Made by a program: the position numbers and the translations under genes
Notes under the pieces: generated by a model
What the model saw: the letters and a program-made list of their open reading frames with translations, nothing else
Database searches by the model: none
What the model was told of the DNA's origin: nothing
Assembly (NCBI RefSeq): GCF_004664715.2
Contig: NC_051069.1
Coordinates: 8,757,501-8,821,500, forward strand
Reading direction: 5' to 3'
Length of the DNA: 64,000 nt
Origin: Peromyscus leucopus
Lineage: Eukaryota > Chordata > Mammalia > Rodentia > Cricetidae
In this document: piece by piece, positions 44,204 through 56,103 of the stretch
Layout of the letters: each line of letters starts with the position of its first letter
Numbering within the stretch: the first letter of the stretch is position 1

Positions 44204-45029
44204 ATGTTCAGGTCTAAACGCTCGGGGCTGGTGCGGCGACTTTGGCGAAGTCGTGTGGTCCCTGATCGGGAGGAAGGCAGCGGCGGCGGCGGCGGCGGCG
44301 GTGGCGACGAGGATGGGAGCCTGGGCAGCCGAGCTGAGCCTGCCCCGCGGGCACGAGAGGGCGGAGGCTGCGGCCGCTCTGAAGTTCGCTCGGTAGCCCC
44401 GCGGCGGCCCCGGGACGCGGTGGGACCGCGAGGCGCCCCGATCGCGGGCAGGCGCCGGCGCACGGGGGGCCCCCCGAGGCCGGTGTCGGAGCCAGGGGTC
44501 GGAGCTGAGGGCTCCCTGCTGGATGTGGCGGAGCCTGGAGGCCCGGGCTGGCTGCCTGAGAGTGACTGCGAGACGGTGACTTGCTGTCTTTTCTCCGAGC
44601 GGGACGCTGCGGGTGCGCCTCGGGACGCCGGCGATCCCCCAGCCGGGCAGTCCCCGGAGCCAGAGGAGGGTGGCGGGCCTCGGAGTCGAGAAGCCCGCTC
44701 GAGGCTGCTGCTTCTGGAGCAGGAGCTCAAGACGGTCACGTACTCGCTGCTCAAGAGGCTCAAGGAGCGTTCGCTGGACACGCTGCTGGAGGCGGTGGAG
44801 TCCCGCGGCGGCGTGCCGGGCGCCTGCGTGCTGGTGCCGCGCGCGGACCTCCGCCTGGGCGGCCAGCCCGCGCCACCGCAGCTGCTGCTCGGCCGCCTCT
44901 TTCGCTGGCCAGACCTGCAGCACGCAGTGGAGCTGAAACCCTTGTGCGGCTGCCACAGCTTCGCCGCCGCCCCCGACGGGCCCACGGTGTGTTGCAACCC
45001 CTACCACTTCAGCCGGCTCTGCGGGCCAG
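44204..45029 (+). CDS. SMAD6: SMAD6 coding exon 1 (N-terminus and MH1 domain)
   Basis: SMAD6 is an inhibitory SMAD. It blocks BMP signalling by binding activated type I receptors and by competing for receptor-activated SMAD1, and it also acts in the nucleus. The frame starts [14 protein letters not shown], the family N-terminus. It has a Gly run at residues 27-34, an Arg/Pro-rich segment to about 145, then the MH1 domain to residue 275, including [19 protein letters not shown] from E174 and [11 protein letters not shown] at 263-273. The start is set by an in-frame TAA at 44153-44155 upstream. The exon ends at GCCAG|gtgagc, leaving one base of codon 276. The start context is weak (C at -3, T at +4). 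M1 is the only Met in all 320 residues seen. Length and motifs match mammalian SMAD6 closely. SMAD7 is excluded by the N-terminus. Antisense ORFs over this exon are GC-rich shadows. Confidence 0.97.
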
Positions 45030-45804
45030 GTGAGCGCGCGCGCGCACGGGGTCGCCTCGACCTGTGCCTTTATCTTCTTATCCTTGTCTGTGGCCACCTC
45101 TTTGTGGATGCTCTCGGGATACTCCCGGTACTGGGAGCCTGCAGTGGGTTGAGGAAAGCTGAGGGGTAGGTGTGTGTTTCAAATGGTACCTTCACTTGTA
45201 GCGCCAGCGAATTTAGAAAGGGGCACGTTCGGGTTTCTGTATGCAGCTTCTGGGACTTAAAGTAGACTGCAGCTTTGGGAAACGGGATAGCAAGCCATGG
45301 AGAGGCCAAAAGAGTAGACGACATCTCCCTTTTGGGGGATTCACCCCAGCCGGTAATCAGCTTCTAGCATTGTGTGTATATTCCTATACACCAACTGTGC
45401 TTTTCTGCATATTCCTATACAGTACCCCAGGTAGGTATGTATGGCTGTGAAACTGTTTGCAGGCAACTCGTGCCCAGCGTCAAAAGTGTGTGCAAAATGT
45501 TCCACTTGTCCCTTCCTATGCTCTGAGCCTAGATTTCTGCAGGGCAGTCTCTCGTTTCCAACATCCTTTGGGCGTGGAATGCCAGGCTCCCCCATCCTCG
45601 TGGCTCTTAATTCTTGCCTTCAGCTTACCTCTAGAGTTGAGGGTCCTAGGGCACCTGAGAGCCAGAGGCTGCTTGCTCTTTTGTTACTAGCCTCTTTGTT
45701 CTCTTGGGATCTTCCGTACACACCCTACCAGCCTTGCTTACCTAGGCAGGCTCAGGTGCGGGAGCAGAGGTGAGGATAGATGAAGGCCTCTGGTGGGCGC
45801 GGAG

Positions 45805-45808
<4 letters not shown>

Positions 45809-45893
<85 letters not shown>
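45809..45893. repeat. (TC)n(CA)n compound microsatellite
   Basis: About 53 bp TC then 32 bp CA, 0.8 kb into intron 1. 45894-47090 shows no exon or clear repeat. Confidence 0.97.
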
Positions 45894-45895
<2 letters not shown>

Positions 45896-47202
45896 TTCTG
45901 TACCACAGGAAACACTCACCTTAGGGGAATACCTTGAAGGCATTGGAGGCTTTGCCGGGGAGAACGGGACAGGTAGTTCCAGGCTGTTGGCTCTGGTCAG
46001 TTCTTAGGTCTCCTGACTCAGTCTGGTAAGAGAACATGGACTCAGGAAGCTTGGCTTCTCCCTGTGTGTAGACGAGGGCCTAGTGTCATGAAGAGAAGAA
46101 AGTTTTCCTCCCTTCCGTGTGGTTCCTGACGTGCCTCCCTCGTGGTCAGTCTCTCCAGGCTCAAGGTAGACCTTGGGTAGTCCCTGGCTTTCTGAGCCTG
46201 GAGGCTAACTGAAGCTGCTTCCCCTGGAGGAAACTGCAATCTCTGTCTCTGGGGAGGAGGACCCTATTTGTGCGTGTATGGCCTCCTCTCATTTTTTTCC
46301 TAGTAGGAGATGGATGGTGGGGCCCACGACATTCTTCCATAAGACCCTAGTGGATTTTTTTTTTCCCTGTGACCAAGTCATAGTACTAACAAGTTGGTTG
46401 AGCATTTACTCTGTACCAGGTACTGAATGTGTATGTGTGGTGTGCGTGTGAGAGAGACAGAGACAGAGACAGAGAGGATTCATGCTGTCAAGAAATCCTC
46501 CGGGGAGGTGGGAAGAAGTGGGAAGGAGGTAAGGGGTGGGGCTAGGTCAGTGGTCTGAGCCTCCGGGAGGGCTGTGGGTGTGGCTGTAACTGGATCACCT
46601 CTGGGAGGGCCACGCCTTTAACCTGGAGCAGCCTCCGAGGAGGGGGGTGGGCCTAAAGAGGGCTTCCTCAGGTGGGTGGACCGGATAAGGAGGAGCAAAC
46701 CGCTGGAGGCCTTGGGACCGGACCCCACTCAGTTCCTACTCTTAGCACTCAGAATTGGCCCTGCGTGGCCAGGGCGAAGTTGAGAGGGACCTGAGGAACT
46801 ATAGAATCTGGACCTCGGCTCTGTCCAGACAGTGACCTTGGATGAGTGTGTATGTGTGGGAGGGCTCTAGAGACATTTTAATTCTCCTGAGTATTGGAAC
46901 TTAATTCCCTGCTTCCCTCAAGAGGCACTTCCCCCTGGGGCTTGGGGGAAGGCATGCACCATGAGTCTATTCCCTGCCTCTTCTGGCCACGAACCTAGGA
47001 GGGCCCTAGTCTGCCAGCTGGGGGCACCTCTGAGGATGTGGGAAAGAAGCAAGAGTTTCCAGTATGCCCGGTTGACCCTCTTGCCTTCTCTGGGAGTGGG
47101 GACTGGGGAAGCCCTTTGCTACGCACTCCGCCCCCGGGGCTGGCCGCCAGCCTGGCTCCTCGAAATGGGCGGGCACATAGCTGGGGTTCAGCCGAGCGCG
47201 TC

Positions 47203-47293
47203 CTGATAAGGAGACCGCTCCTCCCCACTTTCCAGCTCAGGGAAAAGGGCTGGGGCATGGGGCAAGCCGGCAGGCAGACAGACAGACTGTCTG
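47203..47293. promoter_or_regulatory. GATA site plus CAGA/SMAD-box cluster in intron 1
   Basis: CTGATAAG at 47203 is a strong GATA site. Seventy bases on, cagacagacagactgtctg (47275-47293) gives three CAGAC boxes and an inverted GTCTG. Repeats of CAGA are classical SMAD3/4 elements. The surrounding island is GC-rich and SINE-free. It is a candidate intronic enhancer. Confidence 0.45.
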
Positions 47294-47959
47294 ATCGCGC
47301 ATACGACTGGAGCAAAGTGCATGGGAACACCCAGCGCCAGTCATTCGTGCCTGGCCTCCGCCCCCAAGGACTCCCAGTGTCAAGACATGTGGGAAGTCCA
47401 GTCCCCTTCCTTTCTGAGCCTGGCCTCCTCTCATCTGTAAAGTTCTGGGTTGGCCTGAACAAGTGAGGTGAAGAGGTGACAGGTTCCAGGCCCCATGGGC
47501 TTTGTCTTAGAAACTAGTGTCCTGAACACCAGGCTCAGTGCGGGACAGAGTCCGGAGGCCTCTGGGAGCGATCTTTCCTGGGCCTTTCTGGTTAGGACTA
47601 AAGGCAGCGCTGAGCTCAGTGGGTTGCCTATGTGGACGGAAATGTGGAGAAATACTTTAATCACAGCTCTGACCTGTTTATAGAGTTCCTTTCTCCTGCA
47701 AGTATCCATTAACTCTGGAATGAATCTCCTGCTCTCTGCTTCCCTACTTTTTTTTTTTTTTCTGTAATTATATTCAGTAAATTACTATTATCCAAATTGT
47801 GCCCGGGAAAGAGAGAGAGAGAACTTCTAAAGGGCTGGAGGAGGCTGCTTAGGAAAACACAGGGTTCCCAGGCCAGGCCTGGAGGAATTAGAATGGGCTA
47901 GAAAGTTTTTCCTTTTATTTGGCCTGGCATTATCCCTTTGAAATGAGATCAATTTCAAG

Positions 47960-48160
47960 TTGGGCTTCCCGGCCCCGCCCCGCCCCCTCGCGGCCCCTCG
48001 GCCTGTCTGTCTGCTCCCCGCTCCTCTCTTGGAGGTGAGGAAGCCGTGATAATGCCCAGTTTGCCTCTTGCTGGCGCCAGCCGGCTGCGCTGTTTATCTG
48101 GCTGCTGGGGGAATCTGGGCAGTTAGGCTCCTTGGCCTTAAAGCGCCAGGAGCTCCTTTT
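47960..48160. promoter_or_regulatory. GC-box and GATA-rich block in intron 1
   Basis: GGCCCCGCCCCGCCCCC at 47971, GTCTGTCTG at 48004, GATAAT at 48047, TGGCGCCA at 48072 and TTATCTGG at 48094. GC boxes, SMAD boxes and two GATA cores are packed in 200 bp without repeats. It could be an enhancer or an alternative promoter. Confidence 0.4.
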
Positions 48161-48897
48161 CTGCCCTCCCGATCCTCGGGCTTGGGGTTGGAGCCTGTCG
48201 GTTCCGAGGGAAGAAGAAACGGGTACCCAGGAGCCCCCCTCCCTCCCGCCTGTCACCCCTGGGGAGGGAGAGAAGTCCCAGGCCAACGTGTGGATCTTGT
48301 CCTACAGCAAAGAGCTGTCCTGCAGAGATGGGTGGGAAGTGATAGAAACTCCCGCCAGGCTCAGAAGAGAGGCTGCTGCGAACTTTGTTCTGGCCTCACT
48401 TGTATCTGGATCCCAGAAGGCTAGGTAGCCCCTGAGGGCTGACCAGAGAGGGGCTGGACTGGGCTGATTGATGCTGTTGACTCCTGACTGACTACTCAGC
48501 CTTTGGAGGAAGTTAGGGGATTCTTTTAGTCCATGCCTAGGGCTGGAGGTCTGAGGGGCTTGGAGTTTCTGAGGTCTTTCTCTTTTTCTCTCATCCATGT
48601 CCAGTTCTCTCAGAGGAGTATCTTGCAGAGGCTGGAAGTGTTCTGTTAGAGTTTACAGTGTGTAAATTACTTCCAAATCAACATAACTCTTAACAAGAGC
48701 TAGGATAGAATCTTCTAGACAGTGGATGGAGAGCTAGGGGTCAACTTGAAGATTCTCTTCTGATCCTATGTCTTCACCCAGTGGAGGACTCACCTAGCCT
48801 GCCTGAGTTACGTGTCCTGTGGTTCCATTTTCTTAAATCCTGGAGGGTGTATGGGAGGGGAGTGGGAACATGACGGTTAAGAATGACTGGTATTGTT

Positions 48898-49345
48898 CCC
48901 AGCACATCATTCATAACAGCAAAATGTGGAACCAACCCAAACGTCCATTAGCCGATGGATGGATAAACAAAGTGTGATGTAGCCACACAAAGGAATATCA
49001 TCCAGCCATAAAAAAGGGTGAAGTGCTCGTCCGTGCCAAGGCCTGGATGAACCTGAAGAATGTAGTGCTGAGTGAAGGAAACAGACACAAAAGGCTCTGT
49101 AGCGTATGATTTCATGGACATGAAACTCTTCAAATAGGCAAATCCATAGAGACAAAAAGTAGATGAGTGGTTGCCTGGGCTTTGGGGTTGGAATATAGGA
49201 CGTGATTGCTAATGAGGATAGGGTTTCTTTTTGTGGTGGTGGAAATGTCCTATAATTAGATCATGGTGATGGTCACACAACTCTTGGAATGTACCCCAAA
49301 CAACCAAATTGTTAACTTTAAAAGGGTGAATCTTGTGAGCTGTGA
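48898..49345 (+). repeat. L1M (L1MB-like) LINE 3' end
   Basis: ttcataacagcaaaatgtgg, gccgatggatggataaacaa, ccagccataaaaaagggtga and ctttaaaagggtgaatcttg follow the L1M 3' UTR in order. Confidence 0.9.
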
Positions 49346-49507
49346 GTTTCTCCCCCCTCCCCTCCCTTAAGATTGCCTGGTCTTGGTCTCCACCAGCAAT
49401 AGGAGGGCGGCTTGTGTGGCTGCCTTCCAGCATGGCCTTGGGCGGGCCCGTTACTGGCTGGATCTCAGGTGTCCCATCGATTAAAAAAAAGGAGCTGAGA
49501 GCTTTTG

Positions 49508-49630
49508 GTGGTGGGGCATGCCTGTAATCCCCGTGCTGAGGAGGCAGAGGCAGGAGGATGCACGATGCCTGTGAGGCTAGCTTGAGCTATGCATTGAGAC
49601 CCTGTTTCCGAGCCAAAATAAATCAAAGTT
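49508..49630 (+). repeat. B4/B1-like SINE
   Basis: ggtggtggggcatgcctgta to gagaccctgtttccgagcc. Confidence 0.75.
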
Positions 49631-49929
49631 AAATTAAAAAGGAGTTGAGTTTGGTGAAGCCCCAACCCCTTTGATCTCTGACAGGCCGGAGCTCTGTATT
49701 CTGGGCTGGTGACTATAAGCCTTCTTCTTTTTACTTTCTGGAAGGATCGGTGGTTAGACGATGTCCCTCCTAGAAGCTTAGCTGGTCTTTCCCTGGCTGC
49801 ATGTCTGCACTTCGGGCTTATCTGTTTTCTTTCTGTCTCACTGATGATGTTAGGAGCCCCTGCCTCAGGTGTGACTGTGGGGAGTGGGTGCTTCGGAAGG
49901 AGGAACATCATCAGCACTTTAAAATCCTT

Positions 49930-50098
49930 GGGCTGGGTGGTGGTGTTGCACGCCTTTAATCCCAGCACTCGGGAGGCAGAGCCAGGTGGATCTCTGTGAG
50001 TTCCAGGACAGCCTGGTCTCCAAAGCGAGTTCCAGGAAAGGCGCAAAGCTACACAGAGAAACCCTGTCTCAAAAAACCAAAATTAAAAAAAAAAAAAA
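49930..50098 (+). repeat. B1 SINE (cricetid type)
   Basis: gggctgggtggtggtgttgc to aggaaaggcgcaaagctaca and gaaaccctgtctcaaaaaac. Confidence 0.96.
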
Positions 50099-50117
50099 AT
50101 CTCTGTAAGAGACACTG

Positions 50118-50240
50118 GGGATGGCCAGGGATATGCCTGTAATTTGTTTAGGAGGCAGAGACAAGAGGATTAGTAGTTCAGGGTCATCCTTGGTTACATA
50201 CTGAAATGCAGGGCCAGCCTGGGCTATATGAAACACTCTT
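50118..50240 (+). repeat. Degraded B4 SINE
   Basis: ccagggatatgcctgtaatt and gccagcctgggctatatgaa. Confidence 0.65.
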
Positions 50241-50724
50241 TCAAAGGTTGGGTGGGGAAGGCTGGAATTGGTTACCAGTCGCATGTCACACTCTAGCTAC
50301 TACCTCTGTTGCTGGAGACAGGTGTGGGGGCAGATGTCTCGCTGTGTCCTGGGTTTCAGGGGCTGTAAAAGAGGGTGTGTACCAGACATGGCTCTGGTTC
50401 TGGCTCCACAGCCAGTTCCCCAGGGAGTCACTTCCACTCACCAGGCCTCAAGTCTCCTCTATGCCGTGGGAACTCAGGCTCAGTCCCCTCTCCCTCAGAG
50501 CGCCAGGCCTTTCATTGCTGGGCCACTGGACCTGTCTCAGGTTTGGCCTCTGGGCTGAGGACCAGTGCAAGTAGCTCTTACTAAAAGTGTACAGTCTTCC
50601 TCCCTGTGTCCTGTGTGAGGTCGCTGGTCGGTACCTTTGGCTCTCCAATTCTTTCTCCCATTCTTTTGTCCCTGCCTGGAAACCTGAGTCAACACTGGGT
50701 GTGCAGAGGGGCCCTTTGGAACAA

Positions 50725-50870
50725 TGAGGCTGAAGTCAAGCCTGGGCGCACATCTCAGCTCTGCCGTGATTGTCTTGGGTGGCAGGAGGCAGTCAGTTTC
50801 CTCATCTGCAAAATGGGAATGTGGATACCATCTTAGGTATTTATTTTTTATCTCTGAGAAAAGATTACAT
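50725..50870 (+). repeat. MIR SINE relic
   Basis: ctcagctctgccgtgattgt and agtttcctcatctgcaaaat. Confidence 0.7.
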
Positions 50871-50936
50871 CGAAGCAGGTGTCTGACGAGCGTGATTAAC
50901 CTTCGTGTTCTCGAGGGCTATAAGAATTAGAGATAG

Positions 50937-51130
50937 GGCTGGATAGTTGGCTCAGCAGTTGAGCACTGGCTGTTCTTCCAGAGGACCCAGGTTCAAGTCC
51001 CGGCACCCACATGGCAGCTCACAAGTGTCTGTAACTCTAGTTCCAGGGCTTGTGACACCCTCACACAGACATACACGCAGACAGAATACCAATGCACATA
51101 AAATAAATAAATCTTTAAAAAAAAAAAAGA
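50937..51130 (+). repeat. B3/B2 SINE
   Basis: gggctggatagttggctcag to aaaataaataaatctttaaa. Flanked by agaattagagata and agaattagagaca. Confidence 0.92.
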
Positions 51131-51338
51131 ATTAGAGACAATAGAGAGACTTCAAAGTGCCTGGCATAGAGTGAATGTTCGGATCTCTTCAGTGTCTTTG
51201 CCCTATTTGACCTCTCCTGTGACCCCTGTCCACAGAGAGTCCCTGCTCTAGACTCAGAGCCTTGACTGAGGAAGCCACTTCTGGCTGCAGAGGACAGGTT
51301 GGCAGGAGAGGGAGGCCTCCTTTGGGTGTCTGGAACGC

Positions 51339-51600
51339 ACATAACTAATGCTCCTCTAACTAATGGTGCCTTATTATAATTGCGAAAACACTCATTACCC
51401 GGTGTCGTTCCTGATACCCACCTAATAATAGTTATTACCCCTTTATTACTGTGGAGTCTGCTTTAGCTTGCGATCTGATGGGGTTCAGTTTCATTTATGG
51501 AAAATGGAGGGTCATTTCATTCACCCAGATTGTTACTTAGTTTAGCAAATTGTTACTTCCCGGTAAAGCAAGAGCCTAAGAAATTCCTCTGAAGGCAAAG
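51339..51600. promoter_or_regulatory. Repeat-free TAAT-rich block, candidate conserved element
   Basis: SINE-free AT-rich sequence with many TAAT/ATTA cores (51344, 51359, 51402, 51425 and others), flanked by ordinary repeat-bearing intron. Density of homeodomain-type cores and absence of repeats are features of conserved non-coding elements. No alignment was possible. Confidence 0.35.
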
Positions 51601-51837
51601 TGTATGTTTTGAAGGAGGAGTATTTTAGGCAAATGAAAGGCCGCCGGAAGGAAAACACCATAGACAATCAGGAATCAAGAGTCTGAGCTGGAAAGCTGGG
51701 ACCCACCCCTGGCCTTTCTTTACAAAAAACGAGAGACTGAGGCCAGAGTCTGAAGTAACTGGCTTAGAATGTGAAGGCATCCAGGGTCCCAGTAGCCACC
51801 CAGGAATGGTGGTTCTCATGTGGATTAAATACTTTTT

Positions 51838-52022
51838 AAAATTTATTATTGCTATCATGTATGTCGTGGGGGGTGCAGACATGGCATGAAACACATGTGG
51901 AGGTCAGAAGATGACTTGAGGCCGTCTGTTCTCCCTTCCACCAGGTGGGTTCTGGGGATCAAACTCAGGTCCTTAATCTTGGCCGCAAGCTTCTTTACAT
52001 GCTGAGCCATCTCGCCAGCCCC
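51838..52022 (-). repeat. B3A-like SINE
   Basis: catgtggaggtcagaagatg and gctgagccatctcgccagcc. Confidence 0.83.
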
Positions 52023-52116
52023 CTCCCCGCCCTTTATTTCCTCCCCACCACGATTCCATGTGTGGCCCTTCTGAACTCTGATTTGGCTTGTTGAACTTAG
52101 CAAGTAAAAATTTAGC

Positions 52117-52286
52117 GCCGGGCGGTGGTGGCGCATGCCTCTAATCCCAGCACTCAGGAGGCAGAGGTAGGCGGATCTTTGTGAGTTCGAGGCCAGCCTG
52201 GTCTACAGAGTGAGATCCAGGAAAGGCGCAAAGCTGCACAGGGAAACCCTGTCTCGAAAAACAAAACAAACAAACAAACAAAAAAT
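52117..52286 (+). repeat. B1 SINE (young, cricetid type)
   Basis: gccgggcggtggtggcgcat to aggaaaggcgcaaagctgca; A-rich tail. Confidence 0.96.
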
Positions 52287-52494
52287 TAGGATACCCATTC
52301 AGTTTTCATTCCACACAACACAAAATTCCAGCATAAGTATATCCCAGATATTGTAAGGCCTGTGCTTATGCTACTGAGAGACCATACTCGGTGTTTAGCC
52401 CAAATGCAAACAGAACTGAGCCTCCTTGTATATCATCTGGCAGCCCGAGCACGGACTCCTGCCTTGTGTTTTTCTAGTTGTGACGATAATAAAG

Positions 52495-52685
52495 GTGCTG
52501 TTTATGGGAGTGTGACCAAGAGCTGTGCTAAGCATTTTGCATATGCTATCTTTTGCCCTTCTGGCAAAACCAAGAGGTCTATGATTATCACCCCTGTTTT
52601 ATAGTTGAGGAGGTCATCTTAGAGAGGCGAGGGAACTCTCCGGAGCTCCCAAAGCATAGGTGGCATAAGTAGGAACTGAGCCCCA
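52495..52685. repeat. MIR-family relic before exon 2
   Basis: gctgtgctaagcattttgca, ttatcacccctgttttatag and aggcgagggaactctccgg. Confidence 0.55.
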
Positions 52686-52786
52686 GGGAGCGGTAGAGAT
52701 GGTGGGCGACACGGAAAACATCCTGGGGTCAGAGGTTATTAGTTGCGGAAACTGATAGTTAAAAGCACGTGGAACACCAGGTGTGA

Positions 52787-52996
<210 letters not shown>

Positions 52997-53374
52997 TAAC
53001 CTCTCCATGACCTTTAAACATGGGCCTGTGGGAGATGAATGGGTTCTGACTTCAGCTGCTCTTTGGAGGTGGGTTGGAATTTCTGGGTCTCTTTCCCTTC
53101 CTTCCTCCCCCAGCCTGGAGTTACTGTCCACCAGTGTGTTAATTGGGAGTGTGACAGGCAGATAGGGGATGGATTCTTTGTTAAGCAGTGTCTGTCCTTG
53201 TCCCCTACCTGGACAGGTAGACAGGTGGCTTGACTGTCTCCAGGGAACTTAGTGGAGAGGGTGTGTCGTTTCAGATAAGTCCTGTGCAATGGCAAGACGG
53301 ATTTTCTCTACAACCTTGGGGTGAAGTGTCAGCTCATGTTCTGGGGTGCACACATACAATTTTAAAAGAAGATG

Positions 53375-53608
53375 AGGGGCTGAAGAGATGGCTCATGGGT
53401 TGAGAGCAATTTGCTGCTCTTGCAGGGAGGGGATCTGGGTTCAGTTCCTAGCACCTACGCTAGGTGGTTCCCAACTGCCTGTATCTCCAGCTCCAGGGAA
53501 TCCAGTGCCCTCTTCTGGCCTCCAAGGGCACTTGCTTGCACGTGATGCACGTGATACACTCATGCACACACACTTACACACAATAACCAACTAACTAAAT
53601 ATTTAAAA
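53375..53608 (+). repeat. B3 SINE
   Basis: ggggctgaagagatggctca and cagtgccctcttctggcctc, with a CTCF-like core at 53507. 52866-53374 and 53609-54535 are unique. Confidence 0.9.
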
Positions 53609-54535
53609 GCAGAGATGCCCTAGGTCCTGGGCTCTCCTCAGTGGATATAGAGTAGTGATGTAGTCTGCAGAGTTCCAGTAGCAGGTGAGCTGGCCTGAAG
53701 AGTTCCCACAGAGCAACTTTGTGACCAGCCATCACTGTGAGACCCAGGCCTCCGAAGTCCATTGGCATGGTGTGGGTGCTAGAACATTCCCAACTGAGCA
53801 CCAAGAATAAGTTGATGGTAGAAGCATCCTCTCTGGAGTGTGTGAGCTCTGGCTGGAAGGTCACCTTCAGGGTCATGGACTCAGGGGTCACCCCAAGTTC
53901 CTTCCAGCCCTTCATCCCCCAGTGAGGTCAGAAATATACCCACCCCAGAGTTGCTTGAGGAGTTTGATCCATGGCCAGTGGGGTGAGGGCTGTCCCTCAA
54001 GGGTGTGGGAGGTAGTGGCTGAGCAGTGGTCTTTGTTCCAGCTGTGTGCCCTGTGCACAGGGAGGTTTGCTTACTTCTTTAGGAACTAGAGGGGTCATGG
54101 TCTTGTGGTAGATGAGGAGGAGCCAGCTGAGTGAGGAGAGGGAGACCCCTAGCTGAGGAGCTGCAGGGCTGAGGAGCCGCAGGGCCGAGGCACCAACCCC
54201 GGGGCAGCCACGGCTCAGGCCGTCTTCCTCATCTCCCTGCCATAGGCCAGCCTCAGCATCTCCTAAGTCAACACAGTGATAGTTGTCCTAGAGAACATGC
54301 CTCTCTCCATTAGAGGAAGAAACAGTCAAAAGTTCATAAACAATGGCAGGATTATTGTTAAATCAGCTTGGGGGGAAACGGACAAGCCCCAGAGAGTGAC
54401 CATTTGGAAGCTAACAGGTACCCCATTATTTCACAGGTGGGACACCGAGTCCCAGAAAGCAAGCATGACCCTTACTGGGGCTCACAGAACTCCATCTTAG
54501 CATAAGAGATAAGAATGGCTTTTACTAATTTGATC

Positions 54536-54650
54536 GATTGAGACAGGATCCCCTTATAGAGTCTAGACTGGCTTTGTTTCAAACTCTCCATCCTCCTGCC
54601 TCAGCCTCCTGCTTGCTGGAATTACAGACATGGCACTGCTGTGGCTGGCT
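54536..54650 (-). repeat. Degraded B4/PB1-like SINE
   Basis: gattgagacaggatcccctt and ctggaattacagacatggca. Contains GTCTAGAC at 54561. 54651-55349 is unique. Confidence 0.65.
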
Positions 54651-55349
54651 CTGTTTTTATTTTTTTAAACGATGTGGGGAAAAAAAAAATAAAGTTGCAA
54701 GAACATTCCCCCAAACATGAAAGGGGCACAAAATGTGGGTGGCCCGGAGGCAAGCAGCTGGATGTTCAGTCATGCCCCTCCAGTTGCCCCCAGCTGCTCT
54801 GTCTTGCTACCGTGCAGAGCTGAGCAAACGGGGCAGATTGTGAGGTTCTCGTGGTTGAAGGTGCTTACTCTGTAGAAGAAGGTGGTGACGTCACTCTGGT
54901 ACTGCCGGCTGTTGCTGGAGGTGCATCTTGAGCTGGGGCTCCAGATCCTAACCACGATCCCTCCATGGCTTAAGGTGCTGTCAGAGGCGGGGGGAGATCT
55001 GGGAGAGATTTCTTTCTATAGCAGCCACCACAGGAAGGCTGCCTTTCCTGACCTCAGTGGAAAGTCTAGATCTGTGGGCTCGGCCAGGGTGTGACAGGTA
55101 CTCAGTACCGAGTAGCTTCAAAAGGTAGAAGCCACTTGCCCTTCCTGTAGCTCAGAATTGTCTGTCATTCCTGCTCCAGGGTACACACATACATGGAGAC
55201 ACACACCTACACATAATTAAAAATAATACAAGTAAATTTTTAAAAAAGTAGTAGGACCCAGCTTTGAGCTGGTGATGCTCCTTCAGATGAGAAGCGGTGT
55301 CGAGGCTGCAGGCGTTCTGCACTGCGGACGGTGGGTGTTAAATGCTAAC

Positions 55350-55500
55350 ATGGTTCAGTCAGTAGAGTGCTGGGACATAAATTCAACCCCACCGTGAAGA
55401 GGCCGAGACGGGAGTTCTCCCGGGACTCGCTGACCAGCCAGCCTAACCTACTTAGTGAACTAGGCCAGTGAGAGACCCTGCTCATAGAGCAAGATGAGGA
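55350..55500 (+). repeat. Degraded ID/B4 SINE
   Basis: acatggttcagtcagtagag and ctaggccagtgagagaccct. Confidence 0.6.
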
Positions 55501-55522
55501 ATGGCACCCAAAGCTGACTTCT

Positions 55523-55673
55523 TTTGGGGGGCGGGGAGGAGGACAGAGTTTCTCTGTGTGGTTTTGGTGCCTGTCCTGGATCTTGCTCTGTAGACCAGGC
55601 TGGCCTCGAACTCATAGAGACCTGGCTCTGTCTCCCAAGTGCTGGGATTAAAGGTGTGCGCCACCAATACCCT
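55523..55673 (-). repeat. B1 SINE with target-site duplication
   Basis: Reverse B1; perfect 14-bp caaagctgacttct at 55509-55522 and 55674-55687. Confidence 0.95.
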
Positions 55674-55730
55674 CAAAGCTGACTTCTATGTCTACACACA
55701 GGTACAATGTGTACCTACAAACGTGCAAAC

Positions 55731-55763
<33 letters not shown>
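55731..55763. repeat. (CA)n microsatellite
   Basis: About 32 bp. Confidence 0.95.
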
Positions 55764-55767
<4 letters not shown>

Positions 55768-55920
55768 CAAAATTTTAAATCTTTATCATTGAAGGTTTTT
55801 TTTAAGATTTTCCTGTGTCTTTATTTTCAGTACTGTTACCAGCAGATAATATTTTTGTATGCCTTGAGAAATAGTGCAGTATTTAAAAAAAGGAAATAAT
55901 TATTTCCTTTACCTTGAATT

Positions 55921-56103
55921 ACTTCTTTTTCTTTTCTTTTCTTTTCTTTTTTTTGAGACAGAGTTTCTCTGTGTAGTTTTGGTGCCTGTCCTGGATCTCA
56001 CTCTGTAGATCAGGTTGGCCTCGAACTCACAGAGATCCACCTGGCTCTGCTTCCTGAGTGCTGGAATAAAGGCGTGTGCCATCACTGCCCGGCGAATTAT
56101 TTC

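Larger units (their letters stand above)
41930..45100. promoter_or_regulatory. SMAD6: CpG-island promoter of SMAD6
   Basis: From about 41930 to 45100 the sequence changes sharply to high GC with frequent CpG and no SINEs. It contains several GC boxes (gggcggggc at 42125; gggggcgtgg at 42075), GGCGCC motifs (42113, 42154, 43263) of the kind bound by BMP SMADs, and CCAAT boxes. No TATA box stands out. It covers the leader and exon 1, the layout of a CpG-island promoter. The published BMP-responsive element of mouse Smad6 lies in GC-rich proximal promoter; I cannot align it here. Confidence 0.85.

Noticed and set aside
43897..45097. Two antisense ORFs of 366 and 357 codons over SMAD6 exon 1
   Set aside because: They are low-complexity Ala/Arg/Pro/Ser frames opposite GC-rich coding sequence, with no domain or independent context; expected shadows.
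45030..45166. Extension of SMAD6 exon 1 frame past 45029
   Set aside because: The frame stays open by chance to 45169, but the family sequence stops at CGP and continues in exon 2 after a canonical gtgagc donor.
54561..54568. Second GTCTAGAC SMAD palindrome
   Set aside because: It lies in a degraded B4/PB1-like SINE where the consensus gives a close word by descent, so there is no reason to infer selection.
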